The notes under the pieces: model-generated | Databases searched by the model: none | What the model was told of the DNA's origin: nothing | What the model saw: the letters and a program-made list of their open reading frames with translations, nothing else | Translations under genes and position numbers: made by a program | Part shown: piece after piece, positions 11,485-22,800 of the stretch | How the letters are laid out: each line of letters starts with the position of its first letter | Numbering within the stretch: the stretch's first letter is position 1 | NCBI GenBank assembly: GCA_036245805.1 | Contig: BTRK01000005.1 | Coordinates: 44,503,216 to 44,567,215, forward strand | Direction: 5' to 3' | DNA from: Pristionchus mayeri | Lineage: Eukaryota; Nematoda; Chromadorea; Rhabditida; Neodiplogasteridae | DNA length: 64,000 bases

Positions 11485-13014
11485 AACGCGTTCTCCGTAA
11501 TAACGCAGTGAAAGGGTGAGATAGTGGCACAACTCCGCCAAAATGGTCTCCCAATGCTCAAACTTTCAGAATATAACCATTAGGGACCAATAATCGTTCA
11601 TTCCAGAGTTGAAGCCAAAATATCGATTTTGACCTACAAAAATTGATAATTTTAAATTTTGGATTTCAACCTTGTGTTATAGATCATTCGAAAGAGCTTG
11701 AAAAGTTATTTAAGAAACTATATTTTTGCCGAAAATACTCTACCTGGAAGCAATAAATCAGTCAAAATGTGCAATGTTTCGCTCATTTGCACATACATCG
11801 CCGAAACCACACCTCATAAAGTCAAAAGCACACTCCAGTTCCGACACATTTTGTGCCAAATGTATCGTAGAATTCGAATAACGAATGAAATCGCCATATT
11901 TTCAGTGCCGAAGAAATGAAAATATCGCTCGAAATGACGACTTCCGTAGAATTTTTTAGGTACCGACTAATTATTCTTCACTGTTGATTTTCCTACGGTA
12001 GAGAATAATAATTCAACGAGAAAAGCACAAATATTATCTTTTCTAAATTTCCCATTTTTTTCGAAATATGAAAATTTCCATTTTTGTGAAATTTCGAAAT
12101 CGAATGTTTTTTCGCCATAAGTTGATTAACTTGCATACAAAAACAATTTCCGAACATATACCTCATTTGAATTCATTCAATTTTTCACAAAAACGATTTG
12201 TTTGCAATTCCGAAGCTATCGAACTTCCATATTTGAGCATCAACAATCGGAGTATCAAAACATTGGTGGAGGTCTATTCCACCAATTCTTATTCATGGCT
12301 AACCATACTATATAAATTGTCTTACCAGCACGAGTAATGAAGTCGAAATGGTGAGTTAGCAGCAGGGGAATATGTGATTTGAGTGGTGAAAAGCATGATT
12401 TTTGAAGCATGAAAATACATTTGTAACGGAATGGAAATTGGTGATATATGCTCCACAACGCCAAATATGAATCGTGATGCCCATTTTAAAGTGTATCACA
12501 GGTAAACAGTGAAGAATAATTAGTCGGTACCTAAAAAATTCTACGGAAGTCGTCATTTCGAGCGATATTTTCATTTCTTCGGCACTGAAAATATGGCGAT
12601 TTCATTCGTTATTCGAATTCTACGATACATTTGGCACAAAATGTGTCGGAACTGGAGTGTGCTTTTGACTTTATGAGGTGTAGTTTCGGCGATGTATGTG
12701 CAAATGAGCGAAAAATTGCACATTTTGACTGATTTCTTGCTTCCAGGTAGAGTATTTTTGACAAAAATATAGTTTCTTACATAACCTTTCAAGCTATTTC
12801 GAGTGATCTATAGCACAAGGTTGAAATCCAAAATTTAAAATTATCGATTTTTGTAGGTCAAAATCGATATTTTGAAAATCGATATTTATTTTGGCTTCAA
12901 CTATGGAATGAACGATTATTGGTCCCTAATGGTTGTATTCTGAAAGTTTGAGCATTGGGAGACCATTTTGGCGGAGTTGTGCCATACCAACTGCACTCTT
13001 ACAGAGAACGCGTT
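11485..13014. mobile_element. 1.53-kb foldback element flanked by TTAA (piggyBac-like target)
   Basis: Ends AACGCGTTCTC (left) and GAGAACGCGTT (right) are flanked on both sides by TTAA (11481-11484 and 13015-13018), the target used by piggyBac-type transposases. The arms are about 500 bp and mirror each other: CACAACTCCGCCAAAATGG near 11528 is the complement of the sequence near 12960, and the frames at 11698-11919 (+) and 12571-12792 (-) are mirror images. No transposase is visible, so this is a non-autonomous foldback. Confidence 0.85.
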
Positions 13015-14105
13015 TTAAGTCATAAACAATACGATCAATAGTTTTGTTACAGGTTGAGTTTCATCTTTATTATATATGTTCGAAGTTCTGAATAATTGTA
13101 ATCTCGATGACGATCCTTGGTTACATGAGAAAAAATATATTTATACAGGGTGGCACAAAAGTATTGACCCAACTTGTATTATATCTCATTTCTAACGGGC
13201 AACACTTTTCAGCCACTTCTTTTAGCGTACGACAGCTAAGCTAATTAACAATATATTTGCCAATATTCAGATCTCTACTCGAAACAATGTACGAGTTTCA
13301 ACTTCTGAAAAATATGATCTGTAAATTTAGTGAGATTTCTCAGGAAATTGAATTTGATTCATCTTCGACGCATTGCACGAAGACCAATGGTGTAATAGTA
13401 ATCATATTTTTGATGATAAGAACAACCATCAGTGACTTAAAATATGTCATTCATTTAATTCAAATAGCTTCCGAATCGGACGAAACGGACGAAGTACGGG
13501 TTGAATATAAACGGCGCCCAACCAAACGTTTCAGATTAAATCAAATGTATTCTCCGAATTCGAAAGCTACCCAATCATTTCATGTGTAAGCGTTATTCTC
13601 AATCTTTAAGGCTCACAAATATGTACTCCATCCCTAGCTGGATGCCAATCACACATCAGAATATTTGACCAAATGCTTCTGCCTGACACATTTGGTGAAA
13701 TATTTTGATGCTCGTTTCAACTATTCGCCGTTTTCATCCATTTTTATGCTTCTAAAATTCATACTTCGACATTGTTAAAATACACAGAAGTTTTTAGCCT
13801 GATATTGATATGTTGAACGTAAACTCCAAAAATGTGCATTTTATGCCGCCAAAAGTACTGTATCGCAAAATGACTATTTCTCTGCCTCTAGAAGTCCTGG
13901 AACCATTTCCTTAAAAGTTCGTAAAAGTGGAATGGTTCTTCTCTACGATTAACTTGATTAATCGGAACTTGCTTATCTAGTATTCTCTCAAAACGAATTT
14001 TTCGCGAAAATCAGTTGTGGGTCGAGGTGACGCACAACTGAGTTACATTTGACAATGCTCCAGCATATCCAATCAACTGATTTGGACACGAGGCATGGGG
14101 GATTA

Positions 14106-15365
14106 CAGGGTGCGCCAAAATTACGTGGACTGATGTTTTCATATGATTCCTGCCTTTGGAATGGGACTTGAGCGACCCGATTCAAGGGATAGCTTATCAA
14201 CCATATATGCAATAGTTACCTACCAACTAATTTTGATAGGTCCTCCTTTTGCTTTGTCACAGGCCTTGAGTGTGTTCCCATTTCCAAATGTCAATTCCCG
14301 CACGAACTTTTCGTCTATTTCGTCTCCTGCTTTGAGAAGGGCAGCATTTAGGGAGATTAGTGTGGAGTTATTTGTAGAGTACATCTTGACATACAACACT
14401 CCCAAACATTGACGTCGAGGGGTTGAGTTCGGGAGAGTTCGGGAGCCAATCAATCAGACTGATTTAGTCGGCTTCATGGGTGTCCGGCAACGAATTTGTC
14501 TCGTGAATGGAGCAGAATCTTGCTCAAAGGCCCAGTGCTCCTGATCGAAGTGGGAATGAACTTAGGGCGGGCGTCCGTCTTCGAGGATGTGCTTTATGTA
14601 ATACTGCGTATTGATATTGAAGCCCGGAGTGACGAATACGAGAGGGAACTTGTATGTTGAACAAAATTCATTCTAATCTCTGATATAGAGGGGATGTCTG
14701 GTATAACCAGTGACTCCACAACTATTTTAGGATTCTTCAGGATGAGAGGAATATATTAAGCTGTTTTGGATATTCAGCTTGCATTCGACGCTAAAGATAT
14801 TTGCATCATTGAATAAAGTACGAAAGTACGCGGACCTAACACAATCCAATGTCAGTTCAATGTACCGTTCTCAGCGGAGCTTCAGCTGAAGCTCATCCAG
14901 CCCGTGCTAATTGTTGAACTTGTGAAGGCCAATAACCAGCTGAGACTTGAGAAGACGACAAACAGATATGTTAGAGATATCGAAGATCTTCTGCATTCTG
15001 TTTCGAAGGACTCTGTTTCCGATGTTCTCTCGGTTCCTGGTGGTAGAACCATACAACAATTTATCTCTGCCCTGACAGTCCTTTAAGTATCAAGCTAATG
15101 GTACATAACACCGATTGCGGATGCAGTTGACTAGTGAAAGCCGAGTAGATGAGCGATGTCATATTGTCCTTGTAGGGTGGAGAGTGAGAGTCGGAGACGA
15201 CTAGACATCACAGTTCCTAGACAACCTGGCTAACTGACATGAGATGTTCAATAATGAGATATCAATGGTCACTAGTCATGATAATACTATAGGGGTCAAG
15301 CATTTCGTTTGGGGGACGGGGCTACAGAATGATGGAGACAGTCCACGTAATTTTGGCGCACCCTG
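14106..15365 (-). mobile_element. Nested, degenerate maT-like (Tc1/mariner) element, 1.26 kb
   Basis: The ends CAGGGTGCGCCAAAATTACG and the inverted CGTAATTTTGGCGCACCCTG are flanked by TA. Minus-strand sequence around 14540-14650 aligns by eye with the transposase of the better-kept maT element at 37500-37600 (for example GTAATACTGCGTATTGATATT versus GTAGTAGTGCTTATCGACC), but it is full of changes. The plus strand carries a coding-looking exon at 14856-15086 that is not transposase. Confidence 0.78.
14856..15086 (+). pseudogene. Possible captured terminal exon inside the nested maT element
   Basis: A 76-residue frame runs from an acceptor-like CCAATGTCAG to TAA. It begins FNVPFSAELQLKLIQPVLIV and continues with a heptad-rich stretch (VELVKANNQLRLEKTTNRYV) suggesting a coiled coil. 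It is opposite in strand to the transposase remnants. It could be the last exon of an unrecognised host gene carried by the element, or chance. No partner exons were found nearby. Confidence 0.4.
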
Positions 15366-15951
15366 TATAGGAATAGTCAGGCATGAGCAGAGATAAGAAC
15401 TCTTAAATGTTCGAAAGATGTACGAGGTTATATGTGTGTCAATACTTTTGTGCCACCCTGTAGTATCGCACTCAGTCCACATTAGTTATGCAGACGCGTT
15501 TTTTTTCTAGTACGTGTCATTACCATTGCTCCGTCTCCAGAATCTCAACGTTCCTTTCAAGTATCAGTATGATTCAAGGATTAACACGGATCTCATTGCC
15601 AGTAACTCCTCACATCTCCATTTCTCCTCCACTAGCCTTCAATATTCACTGGACGTATCCCAAGTGCGAATTCAAGGATCTCACAATGAAAAATTATCAA
15701 TCTACAGCGGGAAGGTTGTGTATCCTGACTTATGTATCGCGTAAAACCGCTCTATGTAAGATCCATGAATAAAAACAAACCTAAAACTTGGAAATAGTGC
15801 CGTAGTGCCGACCTGTTTACCAATGGAATACATGATTCGATAGCAAATGCAATGGGGGACAACTTATATAAACCCGAATTTCCAATTTCGACTTAGTTTT
15901 CGTGTCACACTGCTTTCTGTTAAGAGAAATTTCACGAGAAAACGTGGCAAC

Positions 15952-18070
15952 CCTCGGATGATTTTTTTGCAACCCCCCTCAATATATTGCTGGTGAAGTT
16001 CCCATACCGAGTGCTGATACGTGGCCCAATATGAACGGCTCTGGTGCACTTTCCGAAAAATGCCAGACATGGCCCAAAACAATCGAAAATTTCAAATTTT
16101 CGAAAAGTGCGATCTTATTGGTTTTTCAGGTTTATTTCTCGATGAAAATAACGAAAAACATAGTTAAAAAGCGATCTGATATCGCTAAAGTGTTGAAAAC
16201 AACGATTTTCGGTAAGTTTTGGCCGTCCTGAAAAATTTTAATGCTCTCATGTGTGCTTCACATGTGTGCTTGGAAATTATGGTTTCCAGAACAGAGCAAG
16301 GCAATCACACTTTCTCCAAATCATGCCGGATGGGATCTTTTGAACATCGAAACTCATTTTTATATCGAATCAAACAATTTGAGAGCATGGTCAGGCAATT
16401 TGAAGTCTTAATTTTGAAATTTGCATTTCTCTCATTTCACAAATATATTTGTTCGTCATAATTATATGTGCAGTCATCGGAAATACCTCATTTCACGTTT
16501 TAATTATTTCTTGTGCGTATTTGCATAGTTTTTGTTCATATCCCGCTCAATTGAACACTCTCATGATTTAAAAACTCGAGAAAATGCGATTTTTTCAAAA
16601 TTTTCGAAATTTTGCGATTTTGGTACACTCTCAGATTGCTTTTTGAAGCTCAACTGCATATTTCACTCAAAATTACTATATCCAACCAATATAATGATTT
16701 CTAGTTTGTTCGGAAGCCATATTATATGCAGTTTTTCATGCGGAATCCGAAAATTACTTTAGTTTTGGACGAGAGCATTAAAAAAATTCAGGACGGCCAA
16801 AAAATACTACCGAAAATCGATGTTTTCAACACTTTATCGATATCAGATTCTTTTTTACTATTTTTTTTGTTATTTTCATCGAAAAATAAACCTAGAAAAC
16901 CTATAAGATCGTACTTTTCTAAAATTTGAAATTTCGATTTTTTTTGGGCCATTTCTGGCCGTTCATATGACGCCGTTTGCCAAAAAATCGAGCATTTTGG
17001 AGCAGGTCTGGCACGGGGAAAACATGTCGAATTTCTGAAACTTCGGTTATGGGGGTTCTCAAGCGTGCTGATGGTTATGGGACTATTAATTTTGCACGTG
17101 GATCCTTCGTTGAAGTCAGACGACGACACGTCGAAATCACATTATCCTGATTATCTCTATTCCCGATAGTCCTAAAATTAAGTGGATGTGTCTCTAGGGT
17201 CATCATTTGATGGCGATCACGCTGATCTAGTTTATTTTTAATTATTTATAAAATGTTTAAACTTTTCTAAAATGTCGGAGAGTTAAAGGTGATAAATGAA
17301 ATTATAATCAGTCTGGCCGGATTGGTGTGAGGATTTCAAATATATTTTTGTTTTTCTATAGAGACATGCCCAATTTGTGTATTGTAATTAATTGTATCTG
17401 AAAATGGAGATGCCATTGGTAATGGTGAGAGACAATGGGAAGAAGAGAGAGTGTAGACAGCCAGAGGGAACAGAGGCATAGGAAGGAAGAGGTCAGTCGA
17501 TACGGGATGAGATACACAAGGTAGATCAAGGGAAGAAGGTAGTTCATCTCTAATGTTTTGGTTCATTTAATTGCACTACAAAAATTGGGCATGTCTATAT
17601 AGAAAAACAAAAATATATTTGAAATCCTCACACCAATCCGGTCAGACTGATTATAATTTCATTTATCACCTTTTACTCTCCGACGTTTTATAAAAGTTCA
17701 TTTTTTTTAATAATTAAAAACAAACTAGATCAGCGTGATCTCCATCAAATTTTGACGATAGAGACGTATCCACTTAATTTTAGGACTATCGGACAGAGAG
17801 CTATTCGCGATAAGCTGATTTTGACGTGTCGTCGGCTGGCCTCAACGAAGGCTCCACGTACAAAATGAATTCGCCCATCCTCATCAGCACCCATGAGAAC
17901 CCCCGTAACCGAAGTTTCGGAAAATCGACATTTTTTCCCTGTGCCAGACTTTGCTCGATTTTTAGGCAAACGGCGTCATATTGGGCCAAATATCAGCACT
18001 TGGTATGGGAACTTCACCAGCGAAATATTGAGGGGGGTTGCAAAAAAGCCATCCGTCGACCCCTCCCAAA
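15952..18070. repeat. Overlapping nested palindromes sharing one arm family
   Basis: A unit containing CAACCCCCCTCAATAT, GGTGAAGTTCCCATACC and GCCCAATATGA occurs forward at 15975-16035 and inverted at 17990-18045. The adjoining block ending GGCCGTCCTGAA at 16221 is inverted at 16785-16800. A second symmetry centre near 17485 pairs GATTATAATTTCATTTATCACC (about 17650) with its complement (about 17300) and extends out to GACGTGTCGTCGGCTGGCC and ACGAAGGCTCCACGTAC near 17830. At least two foldback elements of one family are fused or nested here. Weak frames here (for example 17745-17969) mirror one another and are not genes. Confidence 0.8.
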
Positions 18071-18447
18071 ATGAACATTTTCTCGTGGAATATCTCTTAA
18101 GTTCAATGAAGAAACTAATGACGAGTTCGACGGCAAAAATGGGGTGAAATGATCGATTTTTCCCCCTCTATCATTAGAATACGTTCGCCGTGATATTGAC
18201 CTTTCTCGTCCAATCTGGCAGGCTGTGTGATACTAATCGTTCACGATCCGATGAGTCTTATCATTTTCCAAGCGCCGGTTGAGTTTCATCTGGATCTCTT
18301 CGAGTTTCTCTTCGAGTTTCTGGATAATTGTAGTTACAACCGCCAATTCGGGGAAATACAATAATATCACTAGTATCTACAGACAATCATATTTTACCAA
18401 TTTTCAATACGTTCTTTCGTCATTAGACATATTAATAGTGTTTTCAG

Positions 18448-18655
18448 AACATATTCGACTCCTTTATTTTCATCTCGCCTTCAGTATTTACTCGCACCGA
18501 CAAATTTGTGCGATGTATTGAAACATTTTAGGCGCTATGAAAGCCTACTGTGAACATATTCGACTCCTTTATTTTCATCTCGCCTTCGGTATTTACTCGC
18601 ACCGACAAATCTGTGCGATGTATTGAAACATTTTAGGCGCTATGAAAGCCTACTG
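18448..18655. repeat. Tandem duplication of a 104-bp unit
   Basis: GAACATATTCGACTCCTTTA through GCTATGAAAGCCTACTGT occurs at 18448-18551 and again at 18552-18655 with two visible differences (CTTCAGTATT/CTTCGGTATT and AAATTTGTG/AAATCTGTG). It looks recent. No coding role is apparent. Confidence 0.9.
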
Positions 18656-18974
18656 TGAACACAAAGTGGAAATACAAAATTGTTGTTTCCCATCCGAAAG
18701 TGACCATCCGACCTAGTGTCGCAGTGCAAGAATCCCAACAAATAATGACAATCACTAATATGCGCTCACGATCTCATGCATCTTTTCCTGTATTTGTGAC
18801 ATACCGATTACGCTCCATCTGGATCATATTAATTCACTTTTCACATGAAGTGCAATGTATGAGTGGTGTACAAGTTGTAATCCTCTTTTTTCGGAAACCA
18901 TTGTTGCACACGCGCCCTCCTAATTTAGTATGATCTATCAGCGGTCAGACAGAGTGAGAGAGGATCGACAATAG

Positions 18975-19060
18975 TAATTATTTATCACGTCAGGCAATAG
19001 TGCTCAGGTGAGGATGGGTCTGTACTCTTCATAAGTTGTACTCCACTAAAGGGGCCTAAT
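18975..19060 (-). mobile_element. 3' end fragment of an RTE-clade LINE
   Basis: TTTATCACGTCAGGCAATAG and GTACTCTTCATAAGTTG match the 3' end of the RTE element at 33378-33450 with a few changes. Only the last few tens of codons and the 3' tail remain, as expected for a 5'-truncated LINE insertion on the minus strand. Confidence 0.75.
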
Positions 19061-19389
19061 CGCTCTCTTGAGATCATCGCGTCATCGGGCGTTGGGGTGG
19101 CCTTAAGGGCACGTACGGTTGTAAGGAGTCCACACTGTTGTCGCTCGCGACGTCGAAAATAGTAAGCGCCGATTTCATTAGTGTCCTTCTCGCTCGATGA
19201 GTGTTTTGCGAGTCCAAACGTGTTATACAAAAGCGAATCATTTTTAATTTAGTGTCGGGTTATGTTTGTTATATGTATTATCTTATATCGATTTTAATGT
19301 ATTTACACTTTAAAACACTCCATAAAACACGCTTTAAAACACGCTTTAAAACACTCCATAGTGAGCGTACACGACAAACTTTATAGTGA

Positions 19390-19520
19390 TAGTGCTGACT
19401 GATGCAAACAGGCGATTTTATCCCTCTCAATGTTACACACTCTCTAGAAGATGAGCGGAAATGTAGCCACTCTCAACCGTTGTCCAGCTTAGTCGCGCCG
19501 GCGTCAAAAACCAAGGAAAG
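19390..19520. repeat. Dispersed repeat shared with 25430-25560
   Basis: GATGCAAACAGGCGATTT, GCCACTCTCAACCGTTG and GGCGTCAAAAACCAA recur in the same order at about 25440-25556 inside the first introns of the isocitrate dehydrogenase gene. It is non-coding and of unknown type. Confidence 0.7.
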
Positions 19521-19809
19521 TCTCCACGCCAATAATATCATCAGTGCGCATGTGTACACATCACACTTTATCAATACATTTTTTTGCTCCAGCATTGTAA
19601 ATATTATACACGTTTCGAGACAGGGTATACTACGGGATTTACATTATTCACGACTTGCGGACATCACATCAACTCTACTGCTTACCAACATAATTCGATT
19701 GTTCTAAATATTAAAATATGTCTAGCAAACATGTTAAAACGGGAATTTAAGCAGATCCTATCTGCTAATTATCAGGATCTTGAAGATTACGTTTCGATTC
19801 TAATCAGAT

Positions 19810-22800
19810 TCAGTCAAGTCTCGGCATCATCCTCTCGATATTCCTAAGCGTTCTCTCGACGAGTTCCGATGTCTTCGCTGACCCTCCGATGTCACTGGAA
19901 CATTTCGATTTCAACGCTGACAACATCTATCTCTCTACTATTGGGGTGTTCCAAAAGTTCCTGGAATTTTTTTCTGAATTTATTTTCTCACGAATCATAA
20001 GTCAATGAAATTAATCATCCCTTATATCTATTATAGATCGACATGAAATATATTTTGCGAAGGCTATTTCTTGAAATGATTACCTAGTGATGATGAAATA
20101 GTAACAAATGTGCGTTTTTGGCTCATGTTTGAAAAAATTATAACGTCGTTTTCATTGAAGTTTAAAAACTCTGGTTTATTGTGAATTAGAGATATCAATA
20201 GGCCTTTCAATTGAACATTTAAAATTGCATATTTATTTAACGACCTCCGAAAAACATCAAACTTTTCATTTTAATCTTGCCGAAGGAAGGTCATTTTTCA
20301 AATTTTCATGGTTGTTTGCTAATCAATCGCTCTAAATTTGCAATGCAAATTCATTAAATTTTATTTATTGTCGTTTGGAACCTTTGTTGGTATCAAAATC
20401 GATGAAAATTTAAAAATCGCGTTGAAAATTTCGAGTCTTGTAATAAATGTACATCGCGATTCAGAGGGCCAGGATAGTGTCCAGTAAGAGAGTTGGCAAC
20501 TACCAAATAACTAGGCATTATCACATGAGTTCTGTCTCTTCATAGGAAATAATTTGACGTTTGGTCATTTTTGAGTCACAACTTCGGAATCGCACTGTTC
20601 TTGTGAACCTCGAAATTGCTTATCTATGTAGCGCGGAAATTGAAGAGCACCGATTGCCCTACTCAATGCTATGTACTATTAGTCAGTGAGATTCATCTCT
20701 TCAAAGAAATAAATTGTTGGAAAAAATTCCAGGAACTTTTGGAACACCCCAATATTAGGCGTATGCATGAAGGTGTTTTGTGCGAGACATGAACGAACGA
20801 TCAACACCATTAAACAAATCAGTCTCAAATTATACTTTTGAAACATATTTGGTCATATTTTTGAAAGCAATTGTTATTAAATTAGAATACGATGAAATGC
20901 TTACCCCGTGTGGACACCCTGCTCCGTGAGTGCCTCCCACAGCGCATCCGAGATCAAGTCTGCGTGCTTATGGCAACCAACATATCTGAAATTAATGCAA
21001 CTTTGAATTTCGAGACCGTAATTGACTAAATTCTGTACACGATCCGGATTTCCAAAGCATGATGCGCGCCATTTTAGCGAAACGGCGCGGACTCGCCCTC
21101 CTCGTTTGCAGAATTGTTCTATGTCGCACATCCTACGCTGAAAACCCCAAGCAAAAACGACATATTTTTCAGAATTTTTAGAAATATACGCGGGAATGGA
21201 ATAAATTCAAACCTGAGCATGTCCACTCCAGCACGGATGAAGGCGGTAGGGTTGGCGATGTCCTTGCCAACCAGACCAGTGCCGGTATTGCGCGTACCCT
21301 AGAATACATTTGGTATCAAATCAAATGTGAAATAAATCAGTTATCGATTTCTCAGAATGCACTAATCTACGGTTGCCGTACCGTCTCGAAAACGGCATGG
21401 ACATCTCCGAAGTTCATTCCCGAAACCAGGCCCGGACCGCCGACAAGTCCACACCTACAAATAATACTGTAGAATCAGGAAAAGCAATCGAGAACTAAAT
21501 TTTGCATAAAACAACTAAAATAACTCAATCGAAATCAAAATTGTCAATTACATTTACAGAATATCTTGCCTGATACACTCGATACCCGATTTTTTTACTT
21601 ACGCAATGTTGGAGATGATGTTGCCGTAGAGATTCGGCATGAGCATCACATCGAACTGCTGGGGTCGGGAGACCTGAGATGATTTGGTTGTTGTTTGTTT
21701 TGTGAGAACAGCGCTCCCTGCTGATTAATTTTGAATTTCACAAGCAGCAATCTAGATAGGGTGAAACATATTTTACCCTCTGAATTTTTATCTTAACAAT
21801 TTCGAGATCAATTTTCGAAAAAAATAGGGTTCACTTGCATTACAAATTATAATAATTGTCACGCTAAATTGATCATTGGTTTGCTTTTTTTCAATAAACT
21901 CTAGGTAAGGTTATCGGTAAATGAATTGGTCAGCATTTGGTTGCAATCGGGATTCCCGATTTAAGATATAATTCAATACCCAACCAATTGCATGCTTGCA
22001 TTATAACTCAAGATGTTAAATAATATCGTATCAATAGTGTTGTCAAACAATAGGTTACCCATGGCTAAAGTGATCACTAAAACTAACCATGATGCCGTTC
22101 TAAATAGAGTAGGGCTCCGGAATTGGACGTAATTGGGCGTCTTTTCAATCATTTTCGTAAATGTTTCATGTACAATATATAGTATCCATATATGGCGCAT
22201 ATGAAACATATCTGAAAATGATTAAAAATACGCCCAATTACGCCCAATTCCGGAACCCTAAAATAGAGATTCATTGTGGGTTCCGTACTTTGATTTTCAA
22301 ATCGATAACTTACCAACTGCATGCTTGCATTGTCCACGATCATTTGATCGAACTCGACCGTCGGGTACTCCTTTGCCATGTCTTTAGCGATCTGAGATAT
22401 TCAGTGGGATTACGGTAGGACATCAAATTCCTTGATCACGAACTGGTGGCTACACTAGCCTCATCATCGAGATTTTTCAGGGTACTCCTTCGTTATGTCT
22501 TTACCGATCTACATGTGTTCAACCAAAATTATAAACTGTATACAAGAAAAAATTATACAATAGAAAGTTGGGCCACGCCATTTACAATGCTGTGTAAGAA
22601 CTCCCCGATTTCGATGACCAAAATCTAGCCAAATCTTTATCTAATGTAAAATATTCTTGAATTTTCGAACCTGTAGGAACAATCCGTCTCCAAGTTTCTG
22701 GATGTTGGCCTTGTGCACGGCAGTGACCTGAAATGTTCAAATTAAAATAATGGAGCCATAACATGCTTGACACGTTACCTTCTTCCTCCCGTTCAGCACC

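Larger units (their letters stand above)
13146..15460. mobile_element. Tc1/mariner-type element with a second element nested inside
   Basis: The terminal repeat CAGGGTGGCACAAAAGTATT is found inverted at the right end (AATACTTTTGTGCCACCCTG), with TA on both sides (13144-13145, 15461-15462). The 5' third carries only open-frame remnants without a recognised transposase. A second element (14106-15365) sits inside. The right end of this element, together with flanking DNA, was copied into the foldback at 7327. Confidence 0.85.

Noticed and set aside
17745..18147. Overlapping frames around 17.8-18.1 kb
   Set aside because: They lie in palindrome arms and recur as mirror copies near 16.8-17.1 kb; no constraint evident.
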